Below are positions 1 to 7,614 of a stretch of DNA of 64,000 nucleotides, in pieces. This stretch comes from Verrucomicrobiota bacterium (GTDB taxonomy: Bacteria; Verrucomicrobiota; Verrucomicrobiia; Opitutales; Opitutaceae). The notes beneath the pieces are model-generated. The model had not been told where the DNA came from and did no database searches. It saw nothing but the letters and a program-made list of their open reading frames with translations. A program made the position numbers and the translations under genes. The stretch is from the NCBI GenBank assembly GCA_028293545.1, contig JAQGOP010000047.1:16377-80376 (forward strand), in the 5' to 3' direction. How positions within the stretch are numbered: the stretch's first letter is position 1; every line of letters starts with the position of its first letter.

Positions 1-615
1 GCCCGCATTTACGCCGTTCCCGATCGCGCCGCGGCCGTGCAGCGCAGCTTGGGGCGCCTCGGCCTGGAAAAACGCAGCCACCAGCTCGCCGGGGAGCTTT
101 CCGGCGGATGGAAGCAGCGGCTGGCGCTCGCCGCGTGCCTGATTCATTCGCCGCACCTGCTGCTGCTCGATGAACCGACGGCCGGGGTCGACCCGAAGGC
201 GCGCCGGGATTTTTGGGACGAGATTCACCAACTCGCCGCGAACGGGCTGACCGTGCTGATCACGACGCATTACATGGACGAGGCCGAGCGCTGCGACCGC
301 CTCGCCTACCTGGCTTACGGCAACCTCCTCACGCGCGGCACGCTCAGCGAAGTGCTCGCGAGCGCAAAGTTGAGCACGTGGACGGTGACGGGCCCCGGCT
401 TGCGCGAACTCGCCGGGGCGCTGCGCGTGCAGCCCGGCGTCGACCAGGTCGTGCCGTTCGGCAATACGCTCCACGTCACGGGCCGTGATCATGAGGAGCT
501 GAAGGCCGCCATCGGCGCCGTGCGTCGGCCCGAGCACGAATGGACGCAGGTTTCTTCGAACTTGGAGGACGTTTTCATCAGCCTGATGGACGCCGCGAAG
601 GACAATTTCGCCTGA
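1..615 (+). CDS. ABC transporter ATP-binding protein (5' partial)
   Basis: C-terminal part of the ATPase of an ABC-2 exporter; the reading frame is open from base 1, so the Walker A part lies upstream of the window. Visible are the signature LSGGWKQR, Walker B LLLLDEPTAGVD, and the switch histidine in LITTHYMDEAERCD. The last 80 or so residues resemble the C-terminal extension of DrrA/YbhF-type ATPases. It powers export by the permease starting 6 bases downstream, probably as one transcription unit. The substrate cannot be told; drugs or lipids are usual for the family. The internal GTG at base 37 is not the true start because homology continues upstream of it. Confidence 0.93.
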   Translation, partial: ARIYAVPDRAAAVQRSLGRLGLEKRSHQLAGELSGGWKQRLALAACLIHSPHLLLLDEPTAGVDPKARRDFWDEIHQLAANGLTVLITTHYMDEAERCDRLAYLAYGNLLTRGTLSEVLASAKLSTWTVTGPGLRELAGALRVQPGVDQVVPFGNTLHVTGRDHEELKAAIGAVRRPEHEWTQVSSNLEDVFISLMDAAKDNFA

Positions 616-621
616 CCTTCG

Positions 622-1755
622 ATGCACCGCTTCACCTTCCATCGCCTGTGGGCCATCGTCCTGAAGGAATTCATCCAGATGAAGCGCGACCGCGTGACGT
701 TCGGCATGATGGTGGGAATCCCACTGATGCAGCTGATGCTGTTCGGCTTCGCGATCAACTCGGACCCGAAGCACCTGCCCACCGCGATCCGGTCGGCCGA
801 CCAGGGTCCGTTCTCGCGCGCGTTGGTCGCCGCGCTGAAGCAGAGCGATTATTTCCAACTCGTGCGCGAAACCCAGTCGGAGGCCGAAGCCGCGCGGCTC
901 CTCGAGCTCGGTGAAGTCCAGTTCGTCATCAACATCCCCGTGGATTTTTCCCGCCAGCTGTTGCGCGGCGAGCGGCCCACGGTGCTGGTCGAAGCCGACG
1001 CCACGGATCCCGCCGCCAGCGGGCCGGCTTTGGCCGCCGCGCGGACGATCGCCGCCAGCGTGCTCGATCGCGACCTGACCGGGCCGCTCGCCCGCCTGCG
1101 CTCGAAAGCGCCGCCGCTGGATTTCCAGATCCACGCGCACTACAACCCGGAAAACATCACCCAGTTCAACGTGGTGCCGGGGTTGATGGGGGTGGTGTTG
1201 ACGATGACGATGGTGGTGATCACCGCCCTCGCCATCACCCGCGAGCGCGAGCGCGGTACGATGGAAAATCTCCTCGCGACGCCGGTGCGGCCCTTCGAAG
1301 TCATGGTGGGAAAAATCCTGCCGTACATCGCCGTCGGCTACATCCAGGTGACGCTGATCCTGATTGCCGCGCGGTACGTCTTTGGCGTGCCGATGGTCGG
1401 CAGCCTCGCCCTGATCTATGCGGTCGCGCTGCTATTCATCGCGGCCAACCTCGCCGTCGGCATCACGTTTTCCACCCTGGCGAAAAACCAACTGCAGGCT
1501 GTCCAGATGGCCTTCTTCTTTTTCCTGCCGTCCATCCTGCTCTCCGGCTTCATGTTTCCATTTCGCGGCATGCCCGAGTGGGCGCAGTGGATCGGTTCGT
1601 GCCTGCCGAACACCCATTTCCTTCGGATCGTCCGCGGAATCCTGCTGAAGGGCAGCGGGGTGGCGGAGATCACGCCTGAACTGTGGCCGCTGCTGCTTTT
1701 CCTCGCCGTCGCGATGACGATCGGCGTGAAACGTTACCGGCAGACGCTGGACTGA
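622..1755 (+). CDS. ABC-2 type permease (YbhR/YbhS-like)
   Basis: Inner-membrane permease partner of the preceding ATPase. The 377 residues begin with one membrane helix (about 27-46), followed by a soluble extracytoplasmic domain (about 50-185) and five further hydrophobic segments from about 187 to the C-terminus, the ABC2_membrane_3 layout. The motif RERERGTMENLLATPV just after the second helix is typical of the family. ATG start 6 bases after the ATPase stop, so the two are probably translationally linked. The protein ends 7 bases before the convergent MscS gene. Substrate unknown. Confidence 0.92.
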   Translation: MHRFTFHRLWAIVLKEFIQMKRDRVTFGMMVGIPLMQLMLFGFAINSDPKHLPTAIRSADQGPFSRALVAALKQSDYFQLVRETQSEAEAARLLELGEVQFVINIPVDFSRQLLRGERPTVLVEADATDPAASGPALAAARTIAASVLDRDLTGPLARLRSKAPPLDFQIHAHYNPENITQFNVVPGLMGVVLTMTMVVITALAITRERERGTMENLLATPVRPFEVMVGKILPYIAVGYIQVTLILIAARYVFGVPMVGSLALIYAVALLFIAANLAVGITFSTLAKNQLQAVQMAFFFFLPSILLSGFMFPFRGMPEWAQWIGSCLPNTHFLRIVRGILLKGSGVAEITPELWPLLLFLAVAMTIGVKRYRQTLD

Positions 1756-1762
1756 GTCGGGT

Positions 1763-3091
1763 TCAGCCCTTCTTTTCCGGTCCGGGTTTCCCGGCCGGGC
1801 GAGAGAGCACCACGGTCTGTGTCGGGAAGGCGAACCCGAGGTTGCGGGCCGCGAGCACGCGCATGAAGGCGAGGTTGAGCCGTTCCTTCAGCTTGATCGA
1901 GGCCAAGGCGTCGGAACTGACCGTCGCGTAAACCACCAGCACCTCGAGCGAGGTCGCGGTGAAAGTGTTGAAGGTCACGACGACCGAGTTGGGATCGACT
2001 TCCTTTTCCTGTGCAATCGCGGCCCGCAAATCCGCCAGCACAGCTTCGATTTCTTGCGGCGGCGTATTGTGCGGCAGCCCCAACGTCTGTTCGCTGCGCC
2101 GCTGGGTGAAGCGGGAGAGGTTGACGATCGATTCCGCGGCGACGGTTTTATTCGGGATGATCACAAGGGATCGATCGATGAGCCGGATCTTGGTGGAGCG
2201 GAGGCCGATGTCCTCAACCGTGCCCGTGTAGGCGGCGATCTTAACGGTCTCGCCGACTTTGAAAGGCTGGTCGATCGCGACCACGATCGATCCGAAGACG
2301 TTCGCGATCGTATCCTGGGCCGCGAGGGCAAAGGCCAGTCCGCCGATGCCGAGGCCGGCCAGGAACGCCTTCACATCCGCCCCGAGGCTTTGCGCGGTAA
2401 GCAAGACGCCGAAGATGACGAAGACGACGACCAGGGTTTTTTTGATCCACGGCATGAATGCCGCGATGCCCATCTGTTTCTGCAGCGCGACCTCGTGCGC
2501 GTGGTCGAGCAGGGCGTTGAAGGCGCGCAACAACCCCCAGAACAGGACCAGCGAGAAGGCGACCGTGGAGCCGTAGCCGAGTGCTTCGTCGGAGGTTTCG
2601 CTGAGCTTCAGCACTTTCAGCGCGGCAAAAATGCCGACCAGCATGACGAAGGTGGCAACCGGAGCCTCGAGCGCCGGGAAAAGTTTGTCGTCGAGCGTCG
2701 TCTCCGTCCGCGACGCGAAACGCTTGAGCTGCCTGAAGATGATCCCGGTGACAACCCGGCGCAGGAGCAGCGCGCCCACGATCAGCAGGAGGCTGATCAC
2801 GTAATGCGTCGCGGTGTTCCCGCTGCTGCGGACATTGAAAAGGTTGAGGATTTCGTCGACAAAATGCTCGAGCAAATCCGGGGGACGCACGCGTGGCCCC
2901 GCGGCGTTGGCCGTGACGGCGGCGGCGGCGTTGGTCTTGAGCACCGCGACCTGCGCGTCGTCGGCCTGCTGCGCCGGGCTGACCGTGGTGGCGGCAGCTC
3001 CCTTGTCCGCCGGCACCGGATCGGCCGCGCGCGCGGGTGCGGAGATGACCAGGGCGAGAACCGAAAGAAAAAGGACAAATAGCCGTTTCAT
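1763..3091 (-). CDS. MscS-family mechanosensitive ion channel
   Basis: Small-conductance mechanosensitive channel that releases solutes on hypo-osmotic shock. From the ATG at 3091 it is 442 residues, with a signal peptide (MKRLFVLFLSVLALVISAPARA), several membrane helices, and the MscS pore/beta region including AAQDTIANVFGSIVVAIDQP and IIPNKTVAAESIVNLSR. The frame extends upstream to a TTG at 3130, but that TTG is the first half of a TTGACA hexamer that looks like a -35 element, and the ATG start gives a clean signal peptide. Convergent with the ABC permease; next to the TerC gene on the opposite strand. Confidence 0.92.
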   Translation of the reverse strand: MKRLFVLFLSVLALVISAPARAADPVPADKGAAATTVSPAQQADDAQVAVLKTNAAAAVTANAAGPRVRPPDLLEHFVDEILNLFNVRSSGNTATHYVISLLLIVGALLLRRVVTGIIFRQLKRFASRTETTLDDKLFPALEAPVATFVMLVGIFAALKVLKLSETSDEALGYGSTVAFSLVLFWGLLRAFNALLDHAHEVALQKQMGIAAFMPWIKKTLVVVFVIFGVLLTAQSLGADVKAFLAGLGIGGLAFALAAQDTIANVFGSIVVAIDQPFKVGETVKIAAYTGTVEDIGLRSTKIRLIDRSLVIIPNKTVAAESIVNLSRFTQRRSEQTLGLPHNTPPQEIEAVLADLRAAIAQEKEVDPNSVVVTFNTFTATSLEVLVVYATVSSDALASIKLKERLNLAFMRVLAARNLGFAFPTQTVVLSRPAGKPGPEKKG

Positions 3092-3259
3092 GGAGCGCCG
3101 AAACCAAACGTTCGGGGTTTTGGTTGTCAAAGCCCTCCTGTCCTTCCCCGCCGCACAAAGTCGGCCGGCCAGCGGGCGTCACTGGAAAACCGCGGGGTGT
3201 TTCCAGCCCGGGAATCCCCGCTTGCGGCGCAGCTGACGCGCTGGCCATGCTGCGCCGCG

Positions 3260-4213
3260 ATGACGATTTCGCTCGCCCTCCTGGATTCCATGCCCGCCTG
3301 GGCGTGGTTCGCGTTTTTCGCGTTCATCGTGGCAATGCTCGCCCTCGACCTCGGCGTGCTGCAGCGCAAGCCGCACGTGGTTTCTCTGAAGGAAGCCCTG
3401 GTGTGGTGCGGGGTTTGGTTCGCGCTCGCCATGGGTTTCAACGGTTTGCTGTTCCATTGGCGCGGAAGCGAGGCGGCCCAGGAATTTCTCGCGGCGTACC
3501 TCATCGAGCTCTGCCTGAGCGTCGACAACGTCTTCGTCTTCATCCTCGTCTTCGCCTTTTTCCGGGTCCCGGCGAGCCTGCAGCATCGCGTCCTGTTCTG
3601 GGGCATCATCGGCGCCGTGGTGATGCGCGCGGTGTTCATCCTGGTGGGCGTAGGCGTGATCGAACGCTTTCACTGGGTGCTCTATATCTTTGGCGTGTTC
3701 CTCGTTTACACCGGCGTGAGAATGGCGCTGCCGAAAAAGGACGATGAAATTCATCCCGACCAGAACATCGCCGTCCGCCTGTTCCGCCGGTTCTTCCCGG
3801 TTTCCACCCAGCGCGACGCCGGCACCTTTTTCGTGGTGGAGGACGGGCGCCGGCTGGCGACCCCGTTGTTCATCGTCCTCCTCGTGATCGAAACCACCGA
3901 CTTGGTGTTCGCGCTCGATTCGATCCCCGCGGTCCTCGCGATCACCAAGGACGGTTTCATCGCGCTGACTTCAAATATTTTTGCGATCCTCGGCCTGCGC
4001 TCGCTCTACTTCGCGCTCAGCGGCGTGATGCAGGTCTTCCGCTTCCTGAAGTTAGGCCTCGCGGTCATCCTCGTTTTTATCGGCATCAAGATGCTGATTT
4101 CACACTGGATCGATCTCACCACCACTCTCTCGCTCGGAGTCATCGGCGGCGTGCTGGCCATGTCCGTGGTCGCTTCGCTCGTCATCCGCGAGCCCCGGCC
4201 CGCGAAAAAATAA
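3260..4213 (+). CDS. TerC family integral membrane protein
   Basis: TerC/Alx-type inner-membrane protein, a family linked to tellurite resistance and to manganese or metal export during membrane protein metallation. The 317 residues have about 8-9 hydrophobic segments with the conserved acidic motif ELCLSVDNVFVF near residue 83 and DSIPAVLAITKDGFIALTSN in the second half. The ATG at 3260 (MTISLALLD) fits family starts; an upstream ATG at 3197 would add 21 polar residues. A hairpin (CTGGAAA/TTTCCAG) lies at 3181-3206. I looked for the yybP-ykoY manganese riboswitch, often found ahead of this family, and did not see its conserved core. Confidence 0.93.
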   Translation: MTISLALLDSMPAWAWFAFFAFIVAMLALDLGVLQRKPHVVSLKEALVWCGVWFALAMGFNGLLFHWRGSEAAQEFLAAYLIELCLSVDNVFVFILVFAFFRVPASLQHRVLFWGIIGAVVMRAVFILVGVGVIERFHWVLYIFGVFLVYTGVRMALPKKDDEIHPDQNIAVRLFRRFFPVSTQRDAGTFFVVEDGRRLATPLFIVLLVIETTDLVFALDSIPAVLAITKDGFIALTSNIFAILGLRSLYFALSGVMQVFRFLKLGLAVILVFIGIKMLISHWIDLTTTLSLGVIGGVLAMSVVASLVIREPRPAKK

Positions 4214-4235
4214 ACGCCGCCCCGCGCTCGGCGGT

Positions 4236-4667
4236 TCAGGCAAGAAACCGCTCGGCCCACTCCGGGCGAGGCAGCGGCCGCGGTTTCCATTCGCCGAAAA
4301 TGCGATACCGCCACTTCGCCACGAGGCGGTAGAGCCGATCGCGCCAGCGCGCCGGGATCGCCCCGAGCAAGGCGGCGAATTCCTCCCCTAGTGCGCCACA
4401 GGCCCGCAAGGCCGCGAGCGCGCCTTCCGTCCGGAGGAGGTACTCGTGCTTCGTCGGATGGTTCCAATCCGGCACGAAAACGAGGGAATCAAAATCCTCA
4501 GTCGGCAATCCATGCGCGCGCAGGTAGCCTTGCGCCGCGCGACCCTGCAGCGGCGCGTACTTCAGCCGTCCCCCGGCATCGAGGCGCAGCAGCAGGCGCA
4601 CGACGCGGTTGCAGAGTCCGCACTCCCCATCGAACAGCAGCACCGGAGCGGCGGGAGGTGAATTCAT
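4236..4667 (-). CDS. Thiol-disulfide oxidoreductase DCC family (DUF393)
   Basis: Small DCC-family protein of 143 residues, named after the DGxCxxC motif seen here as FDGECGLCNRVVRLL (Cys16 and Cys19). The family has a thioredoxin-like context, but its reaction is poorly defined. Hydrophobic N-terminus without a convincing signal peptide, so cytoplasmic. It lies 17 bases downstream of the membrane-anchored protein gene on the same strand, so the two probably form a transcription unit. Convergent with the TerC gene. Confidence 0.88.
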   Translation of the reverse strand: MNSPPAAPVLLFDGECGLCNRVVRLLLRLDAGGRLKYAPLQGRAAQGYLRAHGLPTEDFDSLVFVPDWNHPTKHEYLLRTEGALAALRACGALGEEFAALLGAIPARWRDRLYRLVAKWRYRIFGEWKPRPLPRPEWAERFLA

Positions 4668-4683
4668 GGCACGTCAACCTGCC

Positions 4684-5349
4684 TCAGGTTTTCTGGCTCG
4701 CAAAGACTTCCGCCAAGTCGGCGAGGTCGCACACGACGTCCGCCGCGCGCTCGATGCGCACCGCCCGACGCGGGTCGGAAAAAGAGCCATGCTCCGCATA
4801 GCGCACGACGCCGCTATCGAGTTGAAGCTCGAGGCCGCGCGCGCCCGCATCGCGAGCCAAGGCCGTGACCTTGTCCCGCAATTCCGGCACCAGCGCCGCC
4901 CGCAGGAAATCAGGCTGGTTGGTTTGGATGAACCACCGCCGATCGAACTCTGCGTCGCCGATCTCGATTTCGCGCGAACCGAACACCTCCATTACCTTCG
5001 TTCCAAAACCCTGCAGGCGTAAATGAAACGTCAGCCCGCCCGTCGACTTCGGCGTCGCTGCAATCGCGCTCCACTGCACCCGGGATTTTCCCGAGCCGGT
5101 GGAAAACGGATAGACTTCCACGAACTTCTCCCGAATGCGCCCGCTCGCCCGAGCCTCCCGATAAAAAATCCCAAGTGACGGGACCTGCGCCGGCACGGCG
5201 AGGGCGAGGGTGTCAGCAAGGCGCTGCAGCCCGAGGTAAGAACGCTTCGACTCCGCCGCGACGGCCCAAAGCACCAAGCCGAGGACCCCGGCGAACATCA
5301 CCAGCATGAACAAGGCGGTCGTGGCGATCTGCATGGCGGCAGTGTCCAT
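4684..5349 (-). CDS. Hypothetical membrane-anchored protein
   Basis: I do not recognise a family. The 221 residues begin with one N-terminal membrane helix (about residues 7-31, TTALFMLVMFAGVLGLVLWAV). A soluble domain of about 180 residues follows, rich in beta-strand patterns such as EIEIGDAEFDRRWFIQTNQP, resembling the soluble part of DUF3137-like proteins. ATG at 5349 preferred; the frame is open to a TTG at 5370. No Shine-Dalgarno sequence is evident. Followed after 17 bases by the DCC-family gene, probably in the same unit. Faces the coiled-coil gene at 5500 across a 150-bp divergent promoter region. Confidence 0.7.
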   Translation of the reverse strand: MDTAAMQIATTALFMLVMFAGVLGLVLWAVAAESKRSYLGLQRLADTLALAVPAQVPSLGIFYREARASGRIREKFVEVYPFSTGSGKSRVQWSAIAATPKSTGGLTFHLRLQGFGTKVMEVFGSREIEIGDAEFDRRWFIQTNQPDFLRAALVPELRDKVTALARDAGARGLELQLDSGVVRYAEHGSFSDPRRAVRIERAADVVCDLADLAEVFASQKT

Positions 5350-5499
5350 CGGCGGGAGCTTCGACCGCAAAAGTAAAAGGAGCGCAGGCCGCCCGCCCCT
5401 GGGCGCGAGGGGGGAACCGCCGACCCAAGCGCGCTACTATATCTCCGCACTGCGCGGGAGTTTACCTTCCGCGCTCCCCAAAAACCAATCCACCACCCA

Positions 5500-6234
5500 A
5501 TGAAAACGAAATATCTCCGCGCCCTCGGATTGCTGCCGGCGCTCGCCCTCATGCTGGCCGTCCCAGCCCGCACTTCGGCCACCGAAGCCACCGCCAGGAT
5601 GGCGTCCGACACGGCTGAACTTCGCGGCGACGCGGCGAAGGCCTCGCTCAAGGAACTCGATGCCGAACTCGATGCACTCGACGAAATGGTCGACAACGCC
5701 CCGACCCCAGAGGAAAAGGCCGCCGCCAAAGCGCGCATGGATGCGCTGAAGGAACGCCGCAGCGAGCTGCGGAAGACGTACGCCAAGGCCCGCTACGATG
5801 AACTCAAAGCCGATGTCCGCGCCGAATCCAACCGGCTCGGCGCCTGGACGAAGCGCACGTTCACGCGCGACAAGACCGAAAAGGCCAAGGACGACATGAA
5901 GGATGCCGCGGCCGACGCGAAGGACGCAGCCAAGGACGCGAGCGCGACGGGTTACGCCTACGCGAACTCCACCGGCGCAGCCATCGACATCGCGGCCTAC
6001 AAGCTGCGCCCGACGGACACCAACAAGGAGGAGGCGAAGGCCGCGCTGAAGGCGCTCAGCCAAAGGATCGAAACCCTTGAGGACCGCGCCGAAAAAATGC
6101 CGAAAGGCCCGGATCGCGATGCGGCCAAGCGTCACGTCAAGGCGCTCGAGGACCGCAAGGACGACCTCAAGCACAACTTCAACAAGGCGCGTCTCGATGC
6201 ACTGATTGACGACGTGCAGGCGTCTTGGAACTGA
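5500..6234 (+). CDS. Exported Ala/Lys-rich coiled-coil protein with duplicated domain
   Basis: Unrecognised 244-residue protein with a signal peptide (residues 1-28, cleavage near ARTSA-TEA). The mature part is almost entirely helical and charged. Residues 48-111 and 181-244 look like two copies of one 64-residue helical hairpin: both contain an ALKxLxxR/ELD start, a P-containing turn, an AKxxxxALxxRxxxLxxxxxKAR core and an ending xAxxN. The linker (about 125-160) is a LEA-like stretch of K, A and D (KAKDDMKDAAADAKDAAKDA). Likely periplasmic, perhaps structural or stress related; function unknown. A strong terminator follows at 6252-6290. Confidence 0.75.
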   Translation: MKTKYLRALGLLPALALMLAVPARTSATEATARMASDTAELRGDAAKASLKELDAELDALDEMVDNAPTPEEKAAAKARMDALKERRSELRKTYAKARYDELKADVRAESNRLGAWTKRTFTRDKTEKAKDDMKDAAADAKDAAKDASATGYAYANSTGAAIDIAAYKLRPTDTNKEEAKAALKALSQRIETLEDRAEKMPKGPDRDAAKRHVKALEDRKDDLKHNFNKARLDALIDDVQASWN

Positions 6235-6251
6235 GCGAATCCTATCAAGAA

Positions 6252-6290
6252 AAACGGCCGGACCCCGCAAGGGCGTCCGGCCGTTTGTTT
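6252..6290. terminator. Bidirectional intrinsic terminator
   Basis: Perfect 12-bp inverted repeat AAACGGCCGGAC / GTCCGGCCGTTT with an 11-base loop. T-rich tracts follow on both strands (GTTTGTTT on plus, TTTTTCTT on minus). It sits between the convergent coiled-coil gene (ends 6234) and the Hsp20 gene (ends 6321), so it can stop transcription from both sides. Confidence 0.88.
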
Positions 6291-6320
6291 GATGACTGAT
6301 CGAACTCTCGCCAGTCGCCC

Positions 6321-6728
6321 TTAAGCGACCGCGATTTTACGGGGCTTGAGCGCTTCGTGCTTCGGCAGCGTGACATTCAGCACGCCGTCGCGCAGCTCGG
6401 CGCCGATCTTGTCGGCGTCGATCGCGTTGTCGTGCGTGAGCGTCAGCTCGTAGTTGGCGTCCGGCGTCTCACGATAAACCGAGGTCCAACCGGTGGGCTG
6501 GGCCCAGGTGCGGCGGCCCGTGATGCGGAGTTCGTCGTTTTCGGCGGTGATTTCGAGGCCGTCTTTGGCGACGCCCGGCAGCTGGACGGTGACGCGATAA
6601 GCCTCGGCCGTCTCCAGCACGTTGTAGGCGGGCTTGACCGCGGCGGAAGTGGCGCAGGCACCACCCTCGGCGCATGTTTGGGCGGCGGGGCGATTCACAG
6701 TAGGAGTGGAATTATTAAACAATGACAT
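6321..6728 (-). CDS. Small heat shock protein, Hsp20 family
   Basis: ATP-independent holdase chaperone of 135 residues. The alpha-crystallin domain spans about 36-130: YNVLETAEAYRVTVQLPGVAKDGLEITAENDELRITGRR, then the loop NYELTLTHDNAIDADKI and the strand DGVLNVTLPKHEALKPRKIAV. It ends without a clear IxI tail. The N-terminal arm is short and holds two cysteines (TCAEGGAC), unusual for the family. Second of two adjacent Hsp20 genes; 42 bases separate it from the upstream one, so they are probably cotranscribed. Confidence 0.93.
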   Translation of the reverse strand: MSLFNNSTPTVNRPAAQTCAEGGACATSAAVKPAYNVLETAEAYRVTVQLPGVAKDGLEITAENDELRITGRRTWAQPTGWTSVYRETPDANYELTLTHDNAIDADKIGAELRDGVLNVTLPKHEALKPRKIAVA

Positions 6729-6770
6729 GGTAATTTTGTGTTGGTGGGAGTGAGCGATTACGCGGTGAAG

Positions 6771-7250
6771 TTACTTCACCTCCACGGTGATCTTCTTCGG
6801 CTTGGCCTCTTCGCGTTTCGGCAACGTGACGGTCAGCACGCCGTTCTCGTACGCAGCGGTCACTTGATCACCCGAGACATCGGCGGGAATCGCTAGCGAG
6901 CGATTGAGTGAGAACGATTGCCCAGCCTGGCTTTCGGTCGCGGCGATTTTGCGCGTCGCGGTGATGCTCAGGTTGCCGTCCGTCATCTCGACTTGGATGT
7001 CGTCGCGACTGACGCCGGGGAGTTCAGCGCGAACGTAGGCGTTGCCTTCGTCTTCGTAGAGATCGACCGGGAATTGCGAAGCGCTCGACGGAGCAACCGC
7101 ACTGAACAGGCGGTTAATCTCGGACTCGAAGCCGGACCATGGCGAACGGGAGTAGTCCGCGGGAAAGCGAACCAAGCTGCGGTAGGAAGGATAATTGTAA
7201 CGTACGATTCTCATAATGTGTTGGTTTGAGTTGGCGGGCATGGAGCCCAT
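6771..7250 (-). CDS. Small heat shock protein, Hsp20 family
   Basis: Holdase chaperone with an alpha-crystallin domain in the C-terminal two thirds (QFPVDLYEDEGNAYVRAELPGVSRDDIQVEMTDGNLSITATRK ... YENGVLTVTLPKREEAKPKKITVEVK). The N-terminal arm contains GFESEINRLFSAV, typical of class A Hsp20. Two starts compete. The ATG at 7250 has AGGAG 8 bases upstream. The ATG at 7214 (MRIVRYNYPSYR) matches usual family starts, and its leader shares CCAACACA with the leader of the downstream Hsp20 gene. Paralogous to the 6321-6728 gene. I see no CIRCE element. Confidence 0.92.
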   Translation of the reverse strand: MGSMPANSNQHIMRIVRYNYPSYRSLVRFPADYSRSPWSGFESEINRLFSAVAPSSASQFPVDLYEDEGNAYVRAELPGVSRDDIQVEMTDGNLSITATRKIAATESQAGQSFSLNRSLAIPADVSGDQVTAAYENGVLTVTLPKREEAKPKKITVEVK

Positions 7251-7614
7251 TGATGGCGCTCCTATCTGCAGGTGTGGTGCCGACTGTTAATTCTTCATAA
7301 AACTCTCGGCGGAAAATACTTAGTTTTTCTGCGGGTTTACCCTACCGCGTCGCGATGTCAGAGTGCGCCGTCACACCTGCGCTAAAACGCGCTTCTCGTC
7401 GGAGGGCAGGCACCACGAAGTACACGAAAAAGAATACCCATTGAAAATGTTCAGTGGGTAGCTGCGAGCGTAAGCCGGTGGTTCAGCGTCTTACTTTCGT
7501 GTGTTTCGTGTATTTCGTGGTGCCTCCCTCCGAATCTGAATCCTCATTTCCAATATGCCGGAAAAATTCCGTGCCGATCAGGAACATCCGTGGTTCATTG
7601 TCCGTCCTCCTCGC
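7251..7614. other. Intergenic region with promoter space and an inverted repeat
   Basis: 364 bases with no credible gene. It must hold the minus-strand promoter of the Hsp20 pair and the plus-strand promoter of the PatB-like gene. The right half (7401-7531) is a repeat element described separately; its right arm ends 84 bases before the PatB ATG. Confidence 0.6.
7401..7531. repeat. CACGAA-type inverted repeat element
   Basis: The left arm 7401-7429 (starting GGAGGGCAGGCACCACGAAG, continuing TACACGAAA) is nearly the reverse complement of the right arm 7504-7531 (TTTCGTGTATTTCGTGGTGC, then CTCCCTCC), with a few differences and one indel. Inside lies a second hairpin, 7435-7460 (TACCCATTGAA / TTCAGTGGGTA). 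The motif CCACGAAnnnCACGAA recurs in the element at 43971-44136. Non-coding MITE/REP-like architecture. Confidence 0.75.

Noticed and set aside
3092..3130. Upstream TTG start for the MscS gene, with AGGAGG three bases ahead
   Set aside because: Spacing of three bases is too short, the TTG belongs to a TTGACA hexamer, and the ATG at 3091 gives a proper signal peptide.
3131..3259. Possible manganese riboswitch (yybP-ykoY) before the TerC gene
   Set aside because: The conserved GGGGAGTA-type core is absent; only a simple 7-bp hairpin is present.
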